From assembly GCA_004154925.1 (NCBI GenBank), contig QJNS01000125.1, positions 62,651 to 126,650 on the forward strand: DNA of 64,000 nt, written 5' to 3'. This document shows positions 49,128 to 61,156 of this stretch, in pieces. The notes below the pieces were generated by a model, which saw only the letters and a list, made by a program, of their open reading frames with translations, searched no databases and was not told the DNA's origin. Source of the stretch: Monosporascus cannonballus (taxonomy: Eukaryota; Ascomycota; Sordariomycetes; Xylariales). The position numbers were made by a program, and so were the translations under genes. Numbering within the stretch: the stretch's first letter is position 1; each line of letters begins with the position of its first letter.

Positions 49128-51915
49128 ATGGAGAGAGGTTACATCGATCGGCTCCTGCGCCGCAGAAACGATCAGGCTGTGATACAAAATCACCTTGGGA
49201 AGCTACTCTCGCTCCTCGGACTTGGAGAGGAAGGTTTCACTAACATGAACCAGCATGTCTGTCCGACGCAGAACTTCGAAGAGATGTCCACAACTTTGTA
49301 CAAAACGAGGCTCCCTTTCTCAGGGAGAAGGAGAGACGGGTTGAATTAGCCGCCATCATTGCAAAAAACACACGTCTCTATGATCCAGACTCCAATGAGG
49401 ACTCGTTAGACGATATCCAGGAATTGACTGCTGAAGAAAGAGATGCGCTGAGGGCTGAAAAGACCAATCCTTTTGCGGAAAAGAAAACCCTTGCTGTGTT
49501 TATTGCTGTTTCCCTGGCGGCCATCCTCCAAGGGTTTGTCCAAAGCTCACAGAATGGTGCTAATCTGTTCGCGGAGTGGTGGGGGATTCGAAATGACGAG
49601 GAGCAAGCTAACGAGATTGGGGTTACGAACGCGGCCGTGTACTGGGCTGCGGCTCTCATGTGAGTTCTTCTCCTGCTGCGGAACAAGGATAACAGTTGTA
49701 TGAGATGGGAACAGGGCTTCATTGCTGATTTGAGCATAGCGGATGTCCGTTGGCCGATCCGGTAAACCAGCTATGCCGTGGGCGCAGGGGAGCGATATTT
49801 CTCTCAGGCCTTCTCATCATCGTCAGTTCTATAGGCTCAGCTTTAATTCCTATGGATGACTCTGGTCGTTCAGGTGGATGGGTTCAGCTAGCGGGATGCC
49901 GGATTGTTAACGGCATAGGTATACCCGATTCACCGCTACATGCGTGCTTCACCCATTCTGACCACGGACAGGCATGGGAATCAAGGCCGTCACTACTCCT
50001 ATTCTTGCATCCGAAACAGTTATTGGACATTATCGAGGGTCTTACCTCCTCCTCTGGCAGCTCTGTGAGTGCCGTTCTGGCCCAGTGCGAAAGACATTGC
50101 TGAAAAATACTGCGCAGGGGTGGCTTTTGGAATAATGACAAGCTTTGCTGTCAATCTCGTCTTGAACACCATCCACTCAAGACAATTAGTCGTCAGACTA
50201 ATCTTGGGATCCCCGGCGGTACCCGCTGTTTTCCTTGAAGTCGTCTTGTGGTTCTGCCCAGAGAGTCCAAGATACTACATGATGCCGAACAGCTCACATA
50301 CAAATCTGGAAAAGGCGTTCAAAGAGCTATGTAGATTGCGGAATACCGAGGCCCGTGATCCTGGAGACTTAAGCGATTTGGGTACTTCATACTAACGCCT
50401 AGCAGCTTCAGGCAATCCGGGATCTGTACGTAACGCACAAGAACATCAACCTCGAAGGCAACTATGCTAGTGATGATAATGGACCACTCGCAGCTCCGAA
50501 ACCATACTTTAGCAGAATCGCTCAGTTATTTACTCTTCGTCGCCTGAGAAATGCTGCGATTAGTACCAGCGTAGTCGCTTTTGCGCAACAACTTAGCGGA
50601 AGTAAGTTAGGATCCCTCCCTTCGTACCCAGCTATATGCTCTGAATTGGGCATTGCCCCCTATTCTGTTTAAGTGATAGTGGTTAATAGGTATCTTTTCT
50701 AGTTAACATGTTTGCATTTTTCTCTGGTTTGTTTTGTCCTCCCCCCTGCCTAATCGTATTGGACTTACAGAGACCTCCATTATGATAGGGGACATATTCC
50801 GGGCACTAGGCAACCCAGAAAACAGTGCGTTCCAGACGCCGATGTTGTTTAGCTTCGCATTCGGTAGGATTTCTTGAGTCTCTTGTCTGATTCACTTAAC
50901 TTCCGCTAAACTAACGGTGCGCCCGCTCCGCCAGGCGTTGTTAACTTCAGCTTTGGCCTTTTCGCATTTAAGACAATTGACTCTTGGGGTAGACGCAAGT
51001 TGCTATTGAGCACGCTGCCATTCATGAGTCTAAGCCTAGTTATCACAGCCATTTGCTTTGACAAGATCGAGGAAACGACCACAAAACTGGCAACAGTCGC
51101 CACGTTTCTTCTTGGTATGTCGTACGGAGATCGCAACTAAAGAAGATGGTACTGATAAACCCAGTTTTCACTGCGCTATATTCGCCGGGGTTAGGTCCTG
51201 TTCCATTTACCATGGCGTCTGAAGCGTAAATCTCCATATACTCCATGGACATTTTCTGATTGCTAACTGACATCAGCTTTCCGCTCTCACACCGTGAAAC
51301 AGTACGATTACTGCTCCTCCTCTCCTGACTGTGGGTGAAAGCCTTCCAGACTAACCGAAGAAGGGCTGTGCAGTGGCTATCTCTGTCAACCTTTTTTTCG
51401 CCGGCGTTGTTGCCTGGTTCTACCAACCGTATGTCCCCCCAAACCCGTGACAGCTGCCACACGACGTTTAAGAGTCTGAACTAACCGGTCATCTCAGGGC
51501 TTCCCGTGATATAGGTGATCCCGGGGCCATCGGAATCTACGCCGGGCTCAACATCCTCGCATTTGTCCTAGTTTTTCTGCTTGTGGAAGAGACTCGTCGC
51601 TTATCACTTGAAGACCTCTCTCAGATCTATGCAGTGCCCAAGATGGAGCATGCTAAATATCACGCAACAATTTATTTAAAATGGTTGTGGAAAAGGCATA
51701 TCTTGGGCCGGGAAGAGAGGTTGGAGCCTCTGTATAAGGATGGACTGGATTCTGCAGGGGTCAACACAGGCGATGAGAATCATCAGGGTCAAAGCCAGCA
51801 AAATATGGAATCGGAGACAATATCTGGGAGCGCGGCGGGACAGATTGAACCTCAGGTGAATGGGGAAGATGTCCCGGATGTGTCAAGCATCGCCACGGAC
51901 ACAACTCACGGGTGA
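49128..51915 (+). CDS. MFS sugar transporter (Sugar_tr family), multi-intron gene
   Basis: Spliced exons give a fungal sugar/H+ symporter-type protein of the major facilitator superfamily, acting in the plasma membrane. Introns whose phases fit are 49660-49739, 49919-49971, 50065-50117, 50602-50702, 50727-50770, 50864-50934, 51115-51164, 51226-51276, 51302-51363 and 51429-51497. Family motifs appear in order: SQNGANLFAEWWGI, CRGRRGAIF, ILASETVIGHYRG, CPESPRYYM, AQQLSGINMFAFF, TIDSWGRRKLL, SPGLGPVPFTMASEAFPL, SHRET and EETRRLSLEDLSQIYAV, then a hydrophilic tail. Two places are irregular. The intron at 50351-50405 has a GC instead of a GT donor. The N-terminus changes frame near 49240-49256: either a small indel, or an intron (49138-49253) ending at the CACTAAC...CCAG site. 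Substrate unknown. Probably functional but not certain. Confidence 0.8.
50351..50405 (+). other. Non-canonical GC-AG intron or damaged splice donor in the transporter gene
   Basis: The exon before ends LRNTE and the exon after begins LQAIRDLYV, as in the family. The only donor giving this join is GAG|GCCCGT; the branch site TACTAAC and acceptor GCAG are perfect. The two GT donors nearby (50355 and 50391) are both in phase 1, whereas every acceptor is in phase 0, so they would shift the frame. Confidence 0.6.
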
Positions 51916-52723
51916 GGCGAGACGAGATATAGGTAGGGAAATTCCCCTTGTCGAGAAGAGGAGCTACAGAACAGAGACTGAAGTAGATATCTGCTTCTAC
52001 CCCGTTGTGAGACCCTGACATCACACACAGAAGCATATAACTGAAGAAGAAGTGTATTAAAGGTTGCCTTACCTCTAGAATGTCCTAGCTAGAAGGTGAG
52101 GGTAACGAACCCTCCTTTTATACACGTAAATACAACTGTAGCTAAGAGGAAAAGATACCGGGGGTGCATAAAGTAGCATGTTTCGGGAGGTGATCAAACT
52201 AAGCCAAGGTTTAGCTGTTTGATCGACTTCAGCTGGGTCTGACACCCGTCGTGATGACAAATTTACAACGCCTTTTCGGCTTTTACCCAGTGGTCGCGAT
52301 TTCGGCCCAAACAGGCTACCTTGGTGATACGACCTCGTCCACCGTAGCAGCGGCTTCCAGTATGCGTACAGCTAGCTGTAAGCACCCAGTTGATTGCTAC
52401 CAATGCGATCAATCGCCAGTCTCTTGCCCCTTGGCGGTGTGGTGCGGGGTGCAGCCATAACACTTGACAGGACCAAGTAATCAGTTTCCTAACTCTGCAT
52501 CTTAGCTGTTCCTATCCCCCGACCGTAGATATCTCTGCTAACATTGCCTAAATAGAAAGGCTCGAGGATTGATAAGGGCACCCCTGTTTATACTTAGCAG
52601 ACGCCACGACCCAATTCCGATTGCGCATAACCCTATCCTCTTGGATGACTGTTTCTTCGCAACCTTACCTCGTTGCACTCTTTACGAAAATCTCTCACCA
52701 CCGTCCCGCACCCGGGCAGCAAT
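51916..52723 (+). other. Intergenic region holding an LTR-like sequence
   Basis: It lies between the transporter stop codon and the HisRS pseudogene. No host gene was found; frames such as 52251-52460 are short and lie within the LTR-like sequence described separately. Confidence 0.45.
52006..52462 (-). repeat. Probable degenerate or solo LTR in the gene island
   Basis: The reverse complement starts TGTTATGGCTGCACCCCGC, has a TATA-like box (TATAAAAGGAGGG) near 52110-52125 followed by a transcribed-looking leader, and can be ended at GGTCTCACA. This resembles a U3-R-U5 layout. The ~100 bp at 52360-52462 are shared with the insertion at 4467-4609. Flanking bases (CCCGT and CTTGA) do not form a target duplication, so the left boundary is uncertain. 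Confidence 0.4.
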
Positions 52724-53427
52724 ATGGCAACCAGTGACGTTACGCCATCTCGTCCAGGCGTTCAACTCAAGACGCCGAAAGGCACTCGCGATTGGGTTGG
52801 GTCAAGAGCTGCTTCTGCGTGACTATATCTTGTACGTGCTGTAGATCGATTAATTAGCTCCCCCGCTAAGTCATCAACAGCCAGACGATCAGCGATGTTT
52901 TCAGGCGCCACGGCGGCGTTCCTTTGGACACGCCCGTCTTCGAACTGAGAGATATCCTCGCAGGAAAATATGGCGAGGATTCGCGTCTCATATACGACCT
53001 GGAGGACCAGGGTGGCAAGCTCTGCTCCTTGCGATACGATCTAACGGTTCCGTTTGCTCGCTGACGGGCTATGCACAGCAATGTCAAACAGATCAGGCGC
53101 TACCAGATCGCCAAGGCCTACCGGCGAGATCAGCCTGCGATATCCCGTGGTAGGCTTCGCGAGTTCTATCAGTGCGATTTTGACATCGCCGGCGTTTACG
53201 ACCCGATGATCCCCGACGCTGAGGTCCTGCGCGTCGGCGTCGAGGTATTTGGGGCCCTCCAACTGGACATCACTATAAAACTCAACAACAGACGGACCCT
53301 GGACGGCCTGTTTACGGTTGTCGGCGTTCCCAAGGAAAAGATACGCAGTATCAGCTCTGCGGTGGACAAGCTCGACAAGGTGACATGGGCCGACGTGAAG
53401 AAGGAAATGGTTGATGTCATGGAATAG
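52724..53427 (+). pseudogene. Histidyl-tRNA synthetase pseudogene, truncated
   Basis: Class II histidyl-tRNA synthetase charges tRNA-His; this copy cannot. The start is MATSDVTPSRPGVQLKTPKG, then KGTRDW. A one-base frame change follows near 52793-52801, and a 49-nt intron (52832-52880, GTACGT...CTAAG...ACAG) still joins in phase into [12 protein letters not shown]. Conserved blocks follow: [31 protein letters not shown], an in-frame TGA (53062-53064) where the family has the tryptophan of FARWLAMN, then motif 2 (YRRDQP...[15 protein letters not shown]) and [15 protein letters not shown]. It ends at TAG 53425-53427, so motif 3 and the anticodon-binding domain, about half the usual protein, are absent. 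The retained intron shows it arose by DNA duplication, not by retroposition. Confidence 0.85.
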
Positions 53428-54271
53428 GGGTATCTATGTTAGTCATCAAGCTCCCAGCACCCCGGAAGAACCTTATTCCGGCGCGCCCGCAGTATATAGA
53501 GAGCTTCTTAGCCACCGCTCCCTGGAGCTCAATTCTAGCCAGACAATTATCACTTCTCACACTCTATGTTGCCTTATCTACCGATCAGCTTAACTGTCAC
53601 ATCTCTAGTCTAGGAGCTGTGATAAGGCCTGACACAAGATACTGTGAGATTAAGACCTGATAATGTCCCGCCTAGTGTGGGGCCTCACATTTTTCAGGTT
53701 TGATAGTTATGAGCCCGGTCCGCACTTCTTTCTAGCCGCGCTTTGATACACTTGTTATATACGTTTTGTTGAAGCTATTCGGAACCTCGCTGTCGCTCCT
53801 GCGGTACATCTACTGCTCCGTCACCAAGGATATCCATCGCTTAGTTGTTACGCTCTTAGTTATCTTAGCCCGTTTACCCTTTGTATTATTTCTGAAGCCA
53901 TGGTTGCCTAATTAACAGATTTTGATAAGTTCTTTTTAGGACGCGTTCCTAGATATTTATTTAGGAAGGGGACCCCTAGAAAATATAACATTTTCGAATT
54001 CTACGTTAGTACGAAAACTGGTATATTATAGGCATATATTAACCTTAACGTAGCCTAATTGTTACCTTTATTAATAATGCCGATTTTTCCTAAGCTTTAT
54101 TATTTTTAAAATGAAATAATTAATAAATATTCCTTAGATAGCCCGAATTATTCGAAGTTCGAAAAGGCCTTAAAGGTATATAATAAGAAATAATTTTTAT
54201 ATATTGTTTAGGAAAAGGAATTTGCTAAAGTTAATACGTTCCTAAATTAATTTATTTATTTTGAATATTAT
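53428..54271. other. Right edge of the gene island and transition to AT-rich DNA
   Basis: No gene or recognisable continuation of the HisRS sequence was found. Composition is balanced up to about 53930 and becomes AT-rich and TpA-rich from there to the solo LTR. Confidence 0.45.
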
Positions 54272-54477
54272 TGTAAGATAATGGATAGCTGTGAGCTGGG
54301 TGAGGTGATCTCCGACCAGTCGTAGGGCAGATTCCAAGAAGTAAGTGTATTAGGTTACTTCCATCTGGCGTTTCCCACTAGCTGCCAGATGGTGGATTTA
54401 TACTAGTGAGTGGGTCGGTGGCTGATCGGTGGCTGGTCGGCTACCAGCCTCATCCTTATAGGGGCTGTATTCTTACA
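54272..54477 (-). mobile_element. Solo LTR of the C family, nearly unmutated, TSD ATTAT
   Basis: It is 206 bp, the exact length of the C-family LTRs, starting TGTAAGATAATGG and ending GTATTCTTACA, with direct repeats ATTAT at 54267-54271 and 54478-54482. The orientation is minus, because the LTR start TGTAAGAATACAGCC lies at the right end in reverse complement. It keeps many CpA and CpG-containing words (GTGAGTGGGTCGGTGGC), so it shows what the unmutated family looked like. Confidence 0.85.
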
Positions 54478-54482
54478 ATTAT

Positions 54483-54948
54483 TAAGTATATTAAATAAAG
54501 GTTACGTTTCGAAAAAAAATAATTATTTTAAAGGATAAATTCAAATTTAATAATAACGTTCGAATTTATCAAATTGACGTTCGATATAAATAAACGTTAA
54601 AAATTAATAGAATTTAAATAAATATTTATTTATTTATATATTAGAAAATATATACTAAAACCACGAAATTTTAAATACCAGTTATTATAGGTTATTACGA
54701 TTACCTTAATTTTCTAAAAGTTATTAATATTTATTTATCCGATTTTTTTTGTTACCTAGAAATTTAAGGTAAAAAAAATTATGTTCGAAAGTAAAGATCT
54801 TATTAAGTTTTTATTCCTGTAAAAGTTCGTAAAGCGGTTTCGAAATTATATGCGATTACGGAAAGCTTAAAGCGTTACCGTAAAATAATTATTATAGGAA
54901 GTATTCGATATTATTTTAAATAGAAAAATTCTTAATTAAATAGGTATA
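54483..54948. other. AT-rich stretch, unassigned
   Basis: This is RIP-like DNA between the solo LTR and the split LTR at 54949. No relationship to the other elements was recognised, and there is no gene. Confidence 0.35.
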
Positions 54949-55087
54949 TGTTATGACCTAACGGTCTTGGCTTCTTCTCGGACGGTCAGGACCACAAAAG
55001 GAACGGGTCCCACCCTAGCCAAGACGTTACGTAATTAGCTCAAAGGTCTCAAAGCGCCAAGCACCTTAAGCCCCTTAAGCCAGTAGG

Positions 55088-55523
55088 TGTTACAGGAACA
55101 GGGGTTTCTGCCTCGAGGAGACCAACCTTTAAGGCCTAACGCGGACCTATCACGGCTAAACCCCAGACAGAAAAATTTGGTTCTTAAGGTGATCTAATTA
55201 ATTTAGATAATCTAAATAATTTGGACCAGATTATACATATTATATAAATTACGTAAATTTACGATATATTCATTTTAAAAATTAGAATATATAATAGACC
55301 GATTTTTTATATAAATAATATTTATTTAATTTCGTTTTTTAATTATTAATTTAAACTTTTAATTTAAAAATAATTATACCGTTTTTTAATTAAGGAAAAA
55401 GTATTTAAATTTTTTAACGAATAAATTATTAAATTATTTTTCGCCTTATTATTACTTATAAATTAAGATTTTATTTTGAATATTATTTATATTTTCAAAT
55501 AGATATATAGCAAGTTTGTTATA
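55088..55523 (+). repeat. B-family 5' LTR
   Basis: It starts TGTTACAGGAACAGGGG and ends CAAGTTTGTTATA (original GTTCGTTACA). The first ~110 bp are hardly mutated, and the rest is strongly AT-rich. Confidence 0.85.
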
Positions 55524-58500
55524 TTTTAATAATTTTTTAATTAATAACCGACGAATAATTTAAAATTTATTAGGTATAAATTTTTTTGAATTTAATAAAA
55601 ACGATATTATAAAATAATATTTAGAAAATAAATAATATATCTGATTTCCGTTATTAATCGGTAAAGAATTAATAATTAAATTAAATAATTTATTTTTTTA
55701 TCGAAATTTTTTTTAATTAATAATATAATATCTCTTATTATTCGATTTTAAAAAGGATTATTTTTGCAACTTAAATAATAATTTATTTTAATTCTTAAAA
55801 ATATTATTGAAATTTAAAGAAAGAAATTAAAAAAAAAGGTAATTAAGAAAAGGGTTAAAAAAAGTATAGAACTAAAGTTTTAAAAGGAAAAAAAAAACTT
55901 ATTACGGAAAAAAAATTGGATTTTTTGGCCCAGAAAATTTAAAGCTTAGAATAAGAAAATATTCGATTTGCTTAAGGAAAGAAACCGATTTTTCCTTAAT
56001 TTAGCTTAATTAAAAGATAAAGTTAAGGAAGTAATTTTCGATTATTTTCGTTTAATACGGAATAAATAACCGAAAAAATTTCGATTTTATTATTGTTCGG
56101 TACGAACCAAATCCGTAAAAAAATTATTCCACCTTTTAATTACCAAAGAATACCAAATATTAAGGGTTACAAACCAACTTTTCCCAAACTTTATGATAAA
56201 TTTACGGATATAAAAGAATTCTTAATATAAGCCAGATTTTATTTTAAATTTTATAAAAAATTTTTAATAAAGAATTATTAAAAAGTAATAATTATTTTTC
56301 AGTTATTTACCGGAAAAATGTTTATATAATTTAAGCTTATTATAAAAAATTATTTATAAAATTATTTTAACAAATTTTTGGATATAATTAATTATATTTT
56401 TAATAAATATAAATATTTTGAGGAAAAAATACGAACTTTATTTGGAAACCTAAATAAAAAATAATATGCAGTTAAGTAATTTTATTTTTTTTGCCAAATT
56501 AAGTTAATATCCGAATATACGATTAAATTTAACCGTTTGATAATTATTTCGAACCTGCTAAAAAGCGTATTATTTTATCTTTATTATAATGGCCTAAAGC
56601 TTTAAGTTAAGGACGAAATATATATGGAACTTAAGATAAAATCCTTTATAAAATATACCGATAAGGTTATTATTGCCGACCGCTGTACTTTTAATCGGTA
56701 CCTGGAAAAAAAGGGACCGGCAGACGAAATAATAACAAAAATACTAAATAAGGGCAAACCTTAGAAAAAAGTAAATACCGTTTCGAAAAAACTTAAGAAA
56801 GATAAATCCAAAATAAAATATTTCAACTATGGTAAAAAGGGGCATTTCAAAAGCAAATATCGCTCCCTTGCGAAAAGGAATTCCAAAAAAAGAGGAATTA
56901 CTTAACCCTAAAAAAAAGTCAAAATAATTAAGCAAAAAACCAATAATAAAGCAAAAAAGGAAAAGAAAAAAGTTAATACGACTTCCTCCCAGCCAGAATT
57001 TATTATTACCATAATTATTTAAATCCAAAACGATATCCTAAAATACGAAAATTATTTTACTTACTAGAACTTTAAAGTTAAAGCCTATAAGTATTACCTA
57101 AGACAAACGGCTTTTAAAATAACCATAAAGCTAAAATGCCTTTATTATTTCGATATATAAAGATATAAGATGTACGATATAAACGGTTAATTTCGATTAA
57201 ATATTAATAATTACGGATAATTATTTTTGAAATTATATAAGTTCCCAAAATATATTATTTACCAAAAGATACCATTAGTAAACTTATAATTTATTACATT
57301 TTACCGCTTATTATCGCAATAATTATTTTGTTTATTTTAAAACCAAAAAAATAATAACTTTTAGCTTAAATAAAACGAAAAAACGTTTACCGAACCAGAT
57401 AATAAGTATAAATATATAGAAACCTCCCGATGGCCAAAATATCCTAAATTTTATTATTTATATCTTAATTTAGAACGGAATTAAAAAGCCATATCATAAA
57501 AATATTTATGTTACGTTTTAACGTTATGCATTTAATATGAATTCTTAAATATAAAAATTTTTTTTTTGGAGGTACATTTTTTCGACCTTATAACTTAAAA
57601 AATATAAAACCAAAGAATAAACCAAAAGAAAATAATTACCTTTAAATACTAGTTAGGCAAAAAAAAATAATATAAATATATAAACGATTATTACACCAAA
57701 TATACAATTAAAAAAGTTCGAAAATAAAAACGCTTACTTATAAATAAACCGTATTAATTAAAAAATAATAAAATTTTTCGAAAATAAAGTATCGAAAAGC
57801 TTTAATATATAAAACCTTATATAAAGTAATAAAAAAATATGCAATTAAATCGAGATTCCTTTTCGATATAAAGGCAAAAGATTTAAAATTATAATCGATT
57901 TAAAAACCGAAAAAAATTTTATTTCTTTTATAATAACAGAAAAATATTAGATTTTCTAGAAATATAAATTAAAGTCCTATAAGTTACGTATAATAAACGG
58001 AAACTTGTTTACGTACGAAAATAGACGAATCCTTCGGAAAATTAAAGAATTTCCCGTATAAATTTAAGGATACCAAAAACAAATTTCGCTGGATATTACC
58101 GATATATCTGGGTATAACATTATTTTGGGAATGTTATAAATTAGATTTAATAATTTATATATTAATTAAAAACGTTAAATATTTTTATGGGAAAATAAAT
58201 TATCTAAAAAAAATAATCAAAAAATTTATTATATTATTATAGAAATCCAGATTATAAATTAAATGTTTATAATATTATTTAAATATCGACGGTTCAAAAA
58301 ATTATTTAAAAACAAAAAAAAATTAAATTATTACTTTATAATTAATGGGATTATAAAATACTGATTAAGGAAAAATATTATCTTAAATTTTACAAAATTT
58401 ATTATATAAATCTTAATAAATTAAAAGTTTTAGAGAAAAATATTTAACTTAATTTAAAAAAAGAATATATTTAATATTTTGATTTTTTCGTTAAATATTC

Positions 58501-61156
58501 CGTTTTTATAATATTAAAAATTAAAGATAGAAAATAAAAAATCGATAAAAACGAAAATCTGGTTTTTAGAAAAATAATTAATTACAAATAATTAAATAAT
58601 ATTACGATTAAAAACAAATATTTTTAACCCTTATAAATACGTTAAAAATATTAATAAAATTAAATAATTTATTATATTTAATTTCCGAAATAATTATTAT
58701 TATATTAAAATAATTAAAGGAAAAAAATAAAAAATAATATTTAAAACGATATATAAATTTTATAAATACCGAATAATATTTATAAAATTTACTAATATTC
58801 CCGCCAAATTTTAACGATTAATTATGATTACGTTCAAAAAATTTTTAGATAAATTTATATTAATCTATTTTAACGATATCTTTATTTATTCCGAAATTTT
58901 AGAAAAGCACAAAAAATAAGTCGCCCAAATACTCCAAACGTTAAACGAAACAAATATCCAAATTAACCTAGCCAAAAACGTATAACACATATAGAAATTA
59001 AATTTTCTAAGATATATTCTTACCCCCGGCCAAATTCAGATTTAACATTTTAAAATAAAAACAATTAAAAATTAACCTATTTTTAATAAGGCGACGGTTA
59101 TAAATATCCGGCAAATTTTAAGATTTACGAATTACGTATACGGCTTAATCAAAAAATACGGAAATATAATTAGGCTTTTAACGAAATTTATTACTAAAAA
59201 ATATGTAAAAAAAAATTTAAATTTCTAAAAGAAATAAGGAAAACGTTCCAAATCCTAAAAGATACGATTACCAGCGGACCCATAATAAGATTACTTAATG
59301 CCGATAAAAAAACGCTTAAAAATGGATATTTTAAATTACGTATTAAATATTGTCCTAAAATAATTAAAGGATAGCGGTAAATAATACCTAATGGCATATT
59401 ATTCGAAAATATTCCGAAATACAAAATTTAAATACCTAATTTACGATAAGGAATTATTAGTAATTATTAATACTTTTAAGGAATAAATTTTTTTTAACGG
59501 AATATAAAAACCTTTTAATATTTACTTTAATTATAAAAATTTTATCCGATTTATAAAAATATAAAAATTAAATAAATAATATAAAACTTAAATAATTTTT
59601 TTATTAAAATTTAACTTTAAATTATATTATATTAAGGAAAAAAAATATCTAGGCTGATATTTTTAATTACAAAAGTAATTATAATTTCAAAATTCCTAAA
59701 AAAAAATATACAAATATTATAGTATAATTAAAATAATATTATATAATTATACGAATTCCTAAAAAAACTATTTTCCGAATTTTTAATATAATTTTGGAAT
59801 TTTTATAATACGAAAAAACAGAAAAAGGTTTAATAATTAAAAAATAACCTAAAAACCAATTATTGTATTATAGCAAAATTTGTGTTCCAAAGAATTAACA
59901 AAAATAATTCGTAAAGGAATTCCATAAAAACTTATTACATAAATATTAAGGAATTTTCAAAATTACCCGACGATTATAGGAAAAATATAACTTTCCAAAA
60001 TTACGCCAAATAATTAAGAAAATTATTAGAAATTGTAATATTTGCAATAAAACAAAGGCAACCCGCTATAAGCCTTATAAGTTATTATAATTTACAAATA
60101 TTTTTAACAAAATATAAAATACTATAACTTAAGATTTTATTATTAACTTATTTCCATCAAAAAACCCAGTTACTGGAGCTGAATATAACGGAATATAAGT
60201 AATAATAAATAAATTTATTAAATATGGGTACTTTTTATCTTTTAAAGAAACTATAACGGCAAAATAACTGGTTTACGTTTTCGTCCGGTATTATCTTAAT
60301 AAACATAATATACCAAAAAAATAGTTTTTAATAAAAATACGTTTTTTATTTCAAAATTTAATATTAATTTTTTTAAATAAATAAGTATTAAGTTTAAATT
60401 CTTAATAATATATTATTTCTTAATGGATAACTAAATCGAAAAATTAAATTAAACCCTAAAATAATATTTTCGAAATTACGTTAATTATTAATAAAATAAT
60501 TAAGTAAAACTTTTATTATTAATATAAATCGTTTATAATATATTTATTAATAAAAATATAAACGTATTTCTTTATATAGCTATATACGGATATAACGCAA
60601 AAACGGAATAACCAAAATAATTATTTAATAAGATACTAAAAATTATTACGATTGCCTTAAAAGCAAAAATGTTAATAATAAAAATCAAAACGATTTAAGT
60701 TCGTTTCTATAATAAACTAAAATTTTTTTAATAAAAAATAACTTAATATTATAATAAAAAAAATTAAAAAATTAATTTTAACGAAAAAAAAAACAAACTT
60801 TACTTATTATGCTAAAAATAAAACGTAACCTTAAATATTTTACAAATCAAAATAAAAAAACCTAACGATAAATTCGATTGTAAAAAGTTTGACCGGTTTA
60901 AAATTAATAAAATTATTTTTAAAATTAATTATTAATTGTTGCTGCCCAAAAATATAAAAATATACCCTGTTTTCCATATTTTTTTTATTTAAACTAATAC
61001 CTAAAAATGCCTTATTAAAAACAAATTTAAAATTTAAGAAGAATTTTAACAAATACGAAATCGAACAAATACTAAATTCCAAAATAATTAAAAATAAAGT
61101 TTAATATTTAGTTAAATAGGAAAAATACTTATATAAAAAAAATATTTGGGAATTAT

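Noticed and set aside
53196..53420. Minus-strand ORF opposite the HisRS fragment
   Set aside because: It is a shadow of clearly recognisable synthetase sequence on the plus strand.
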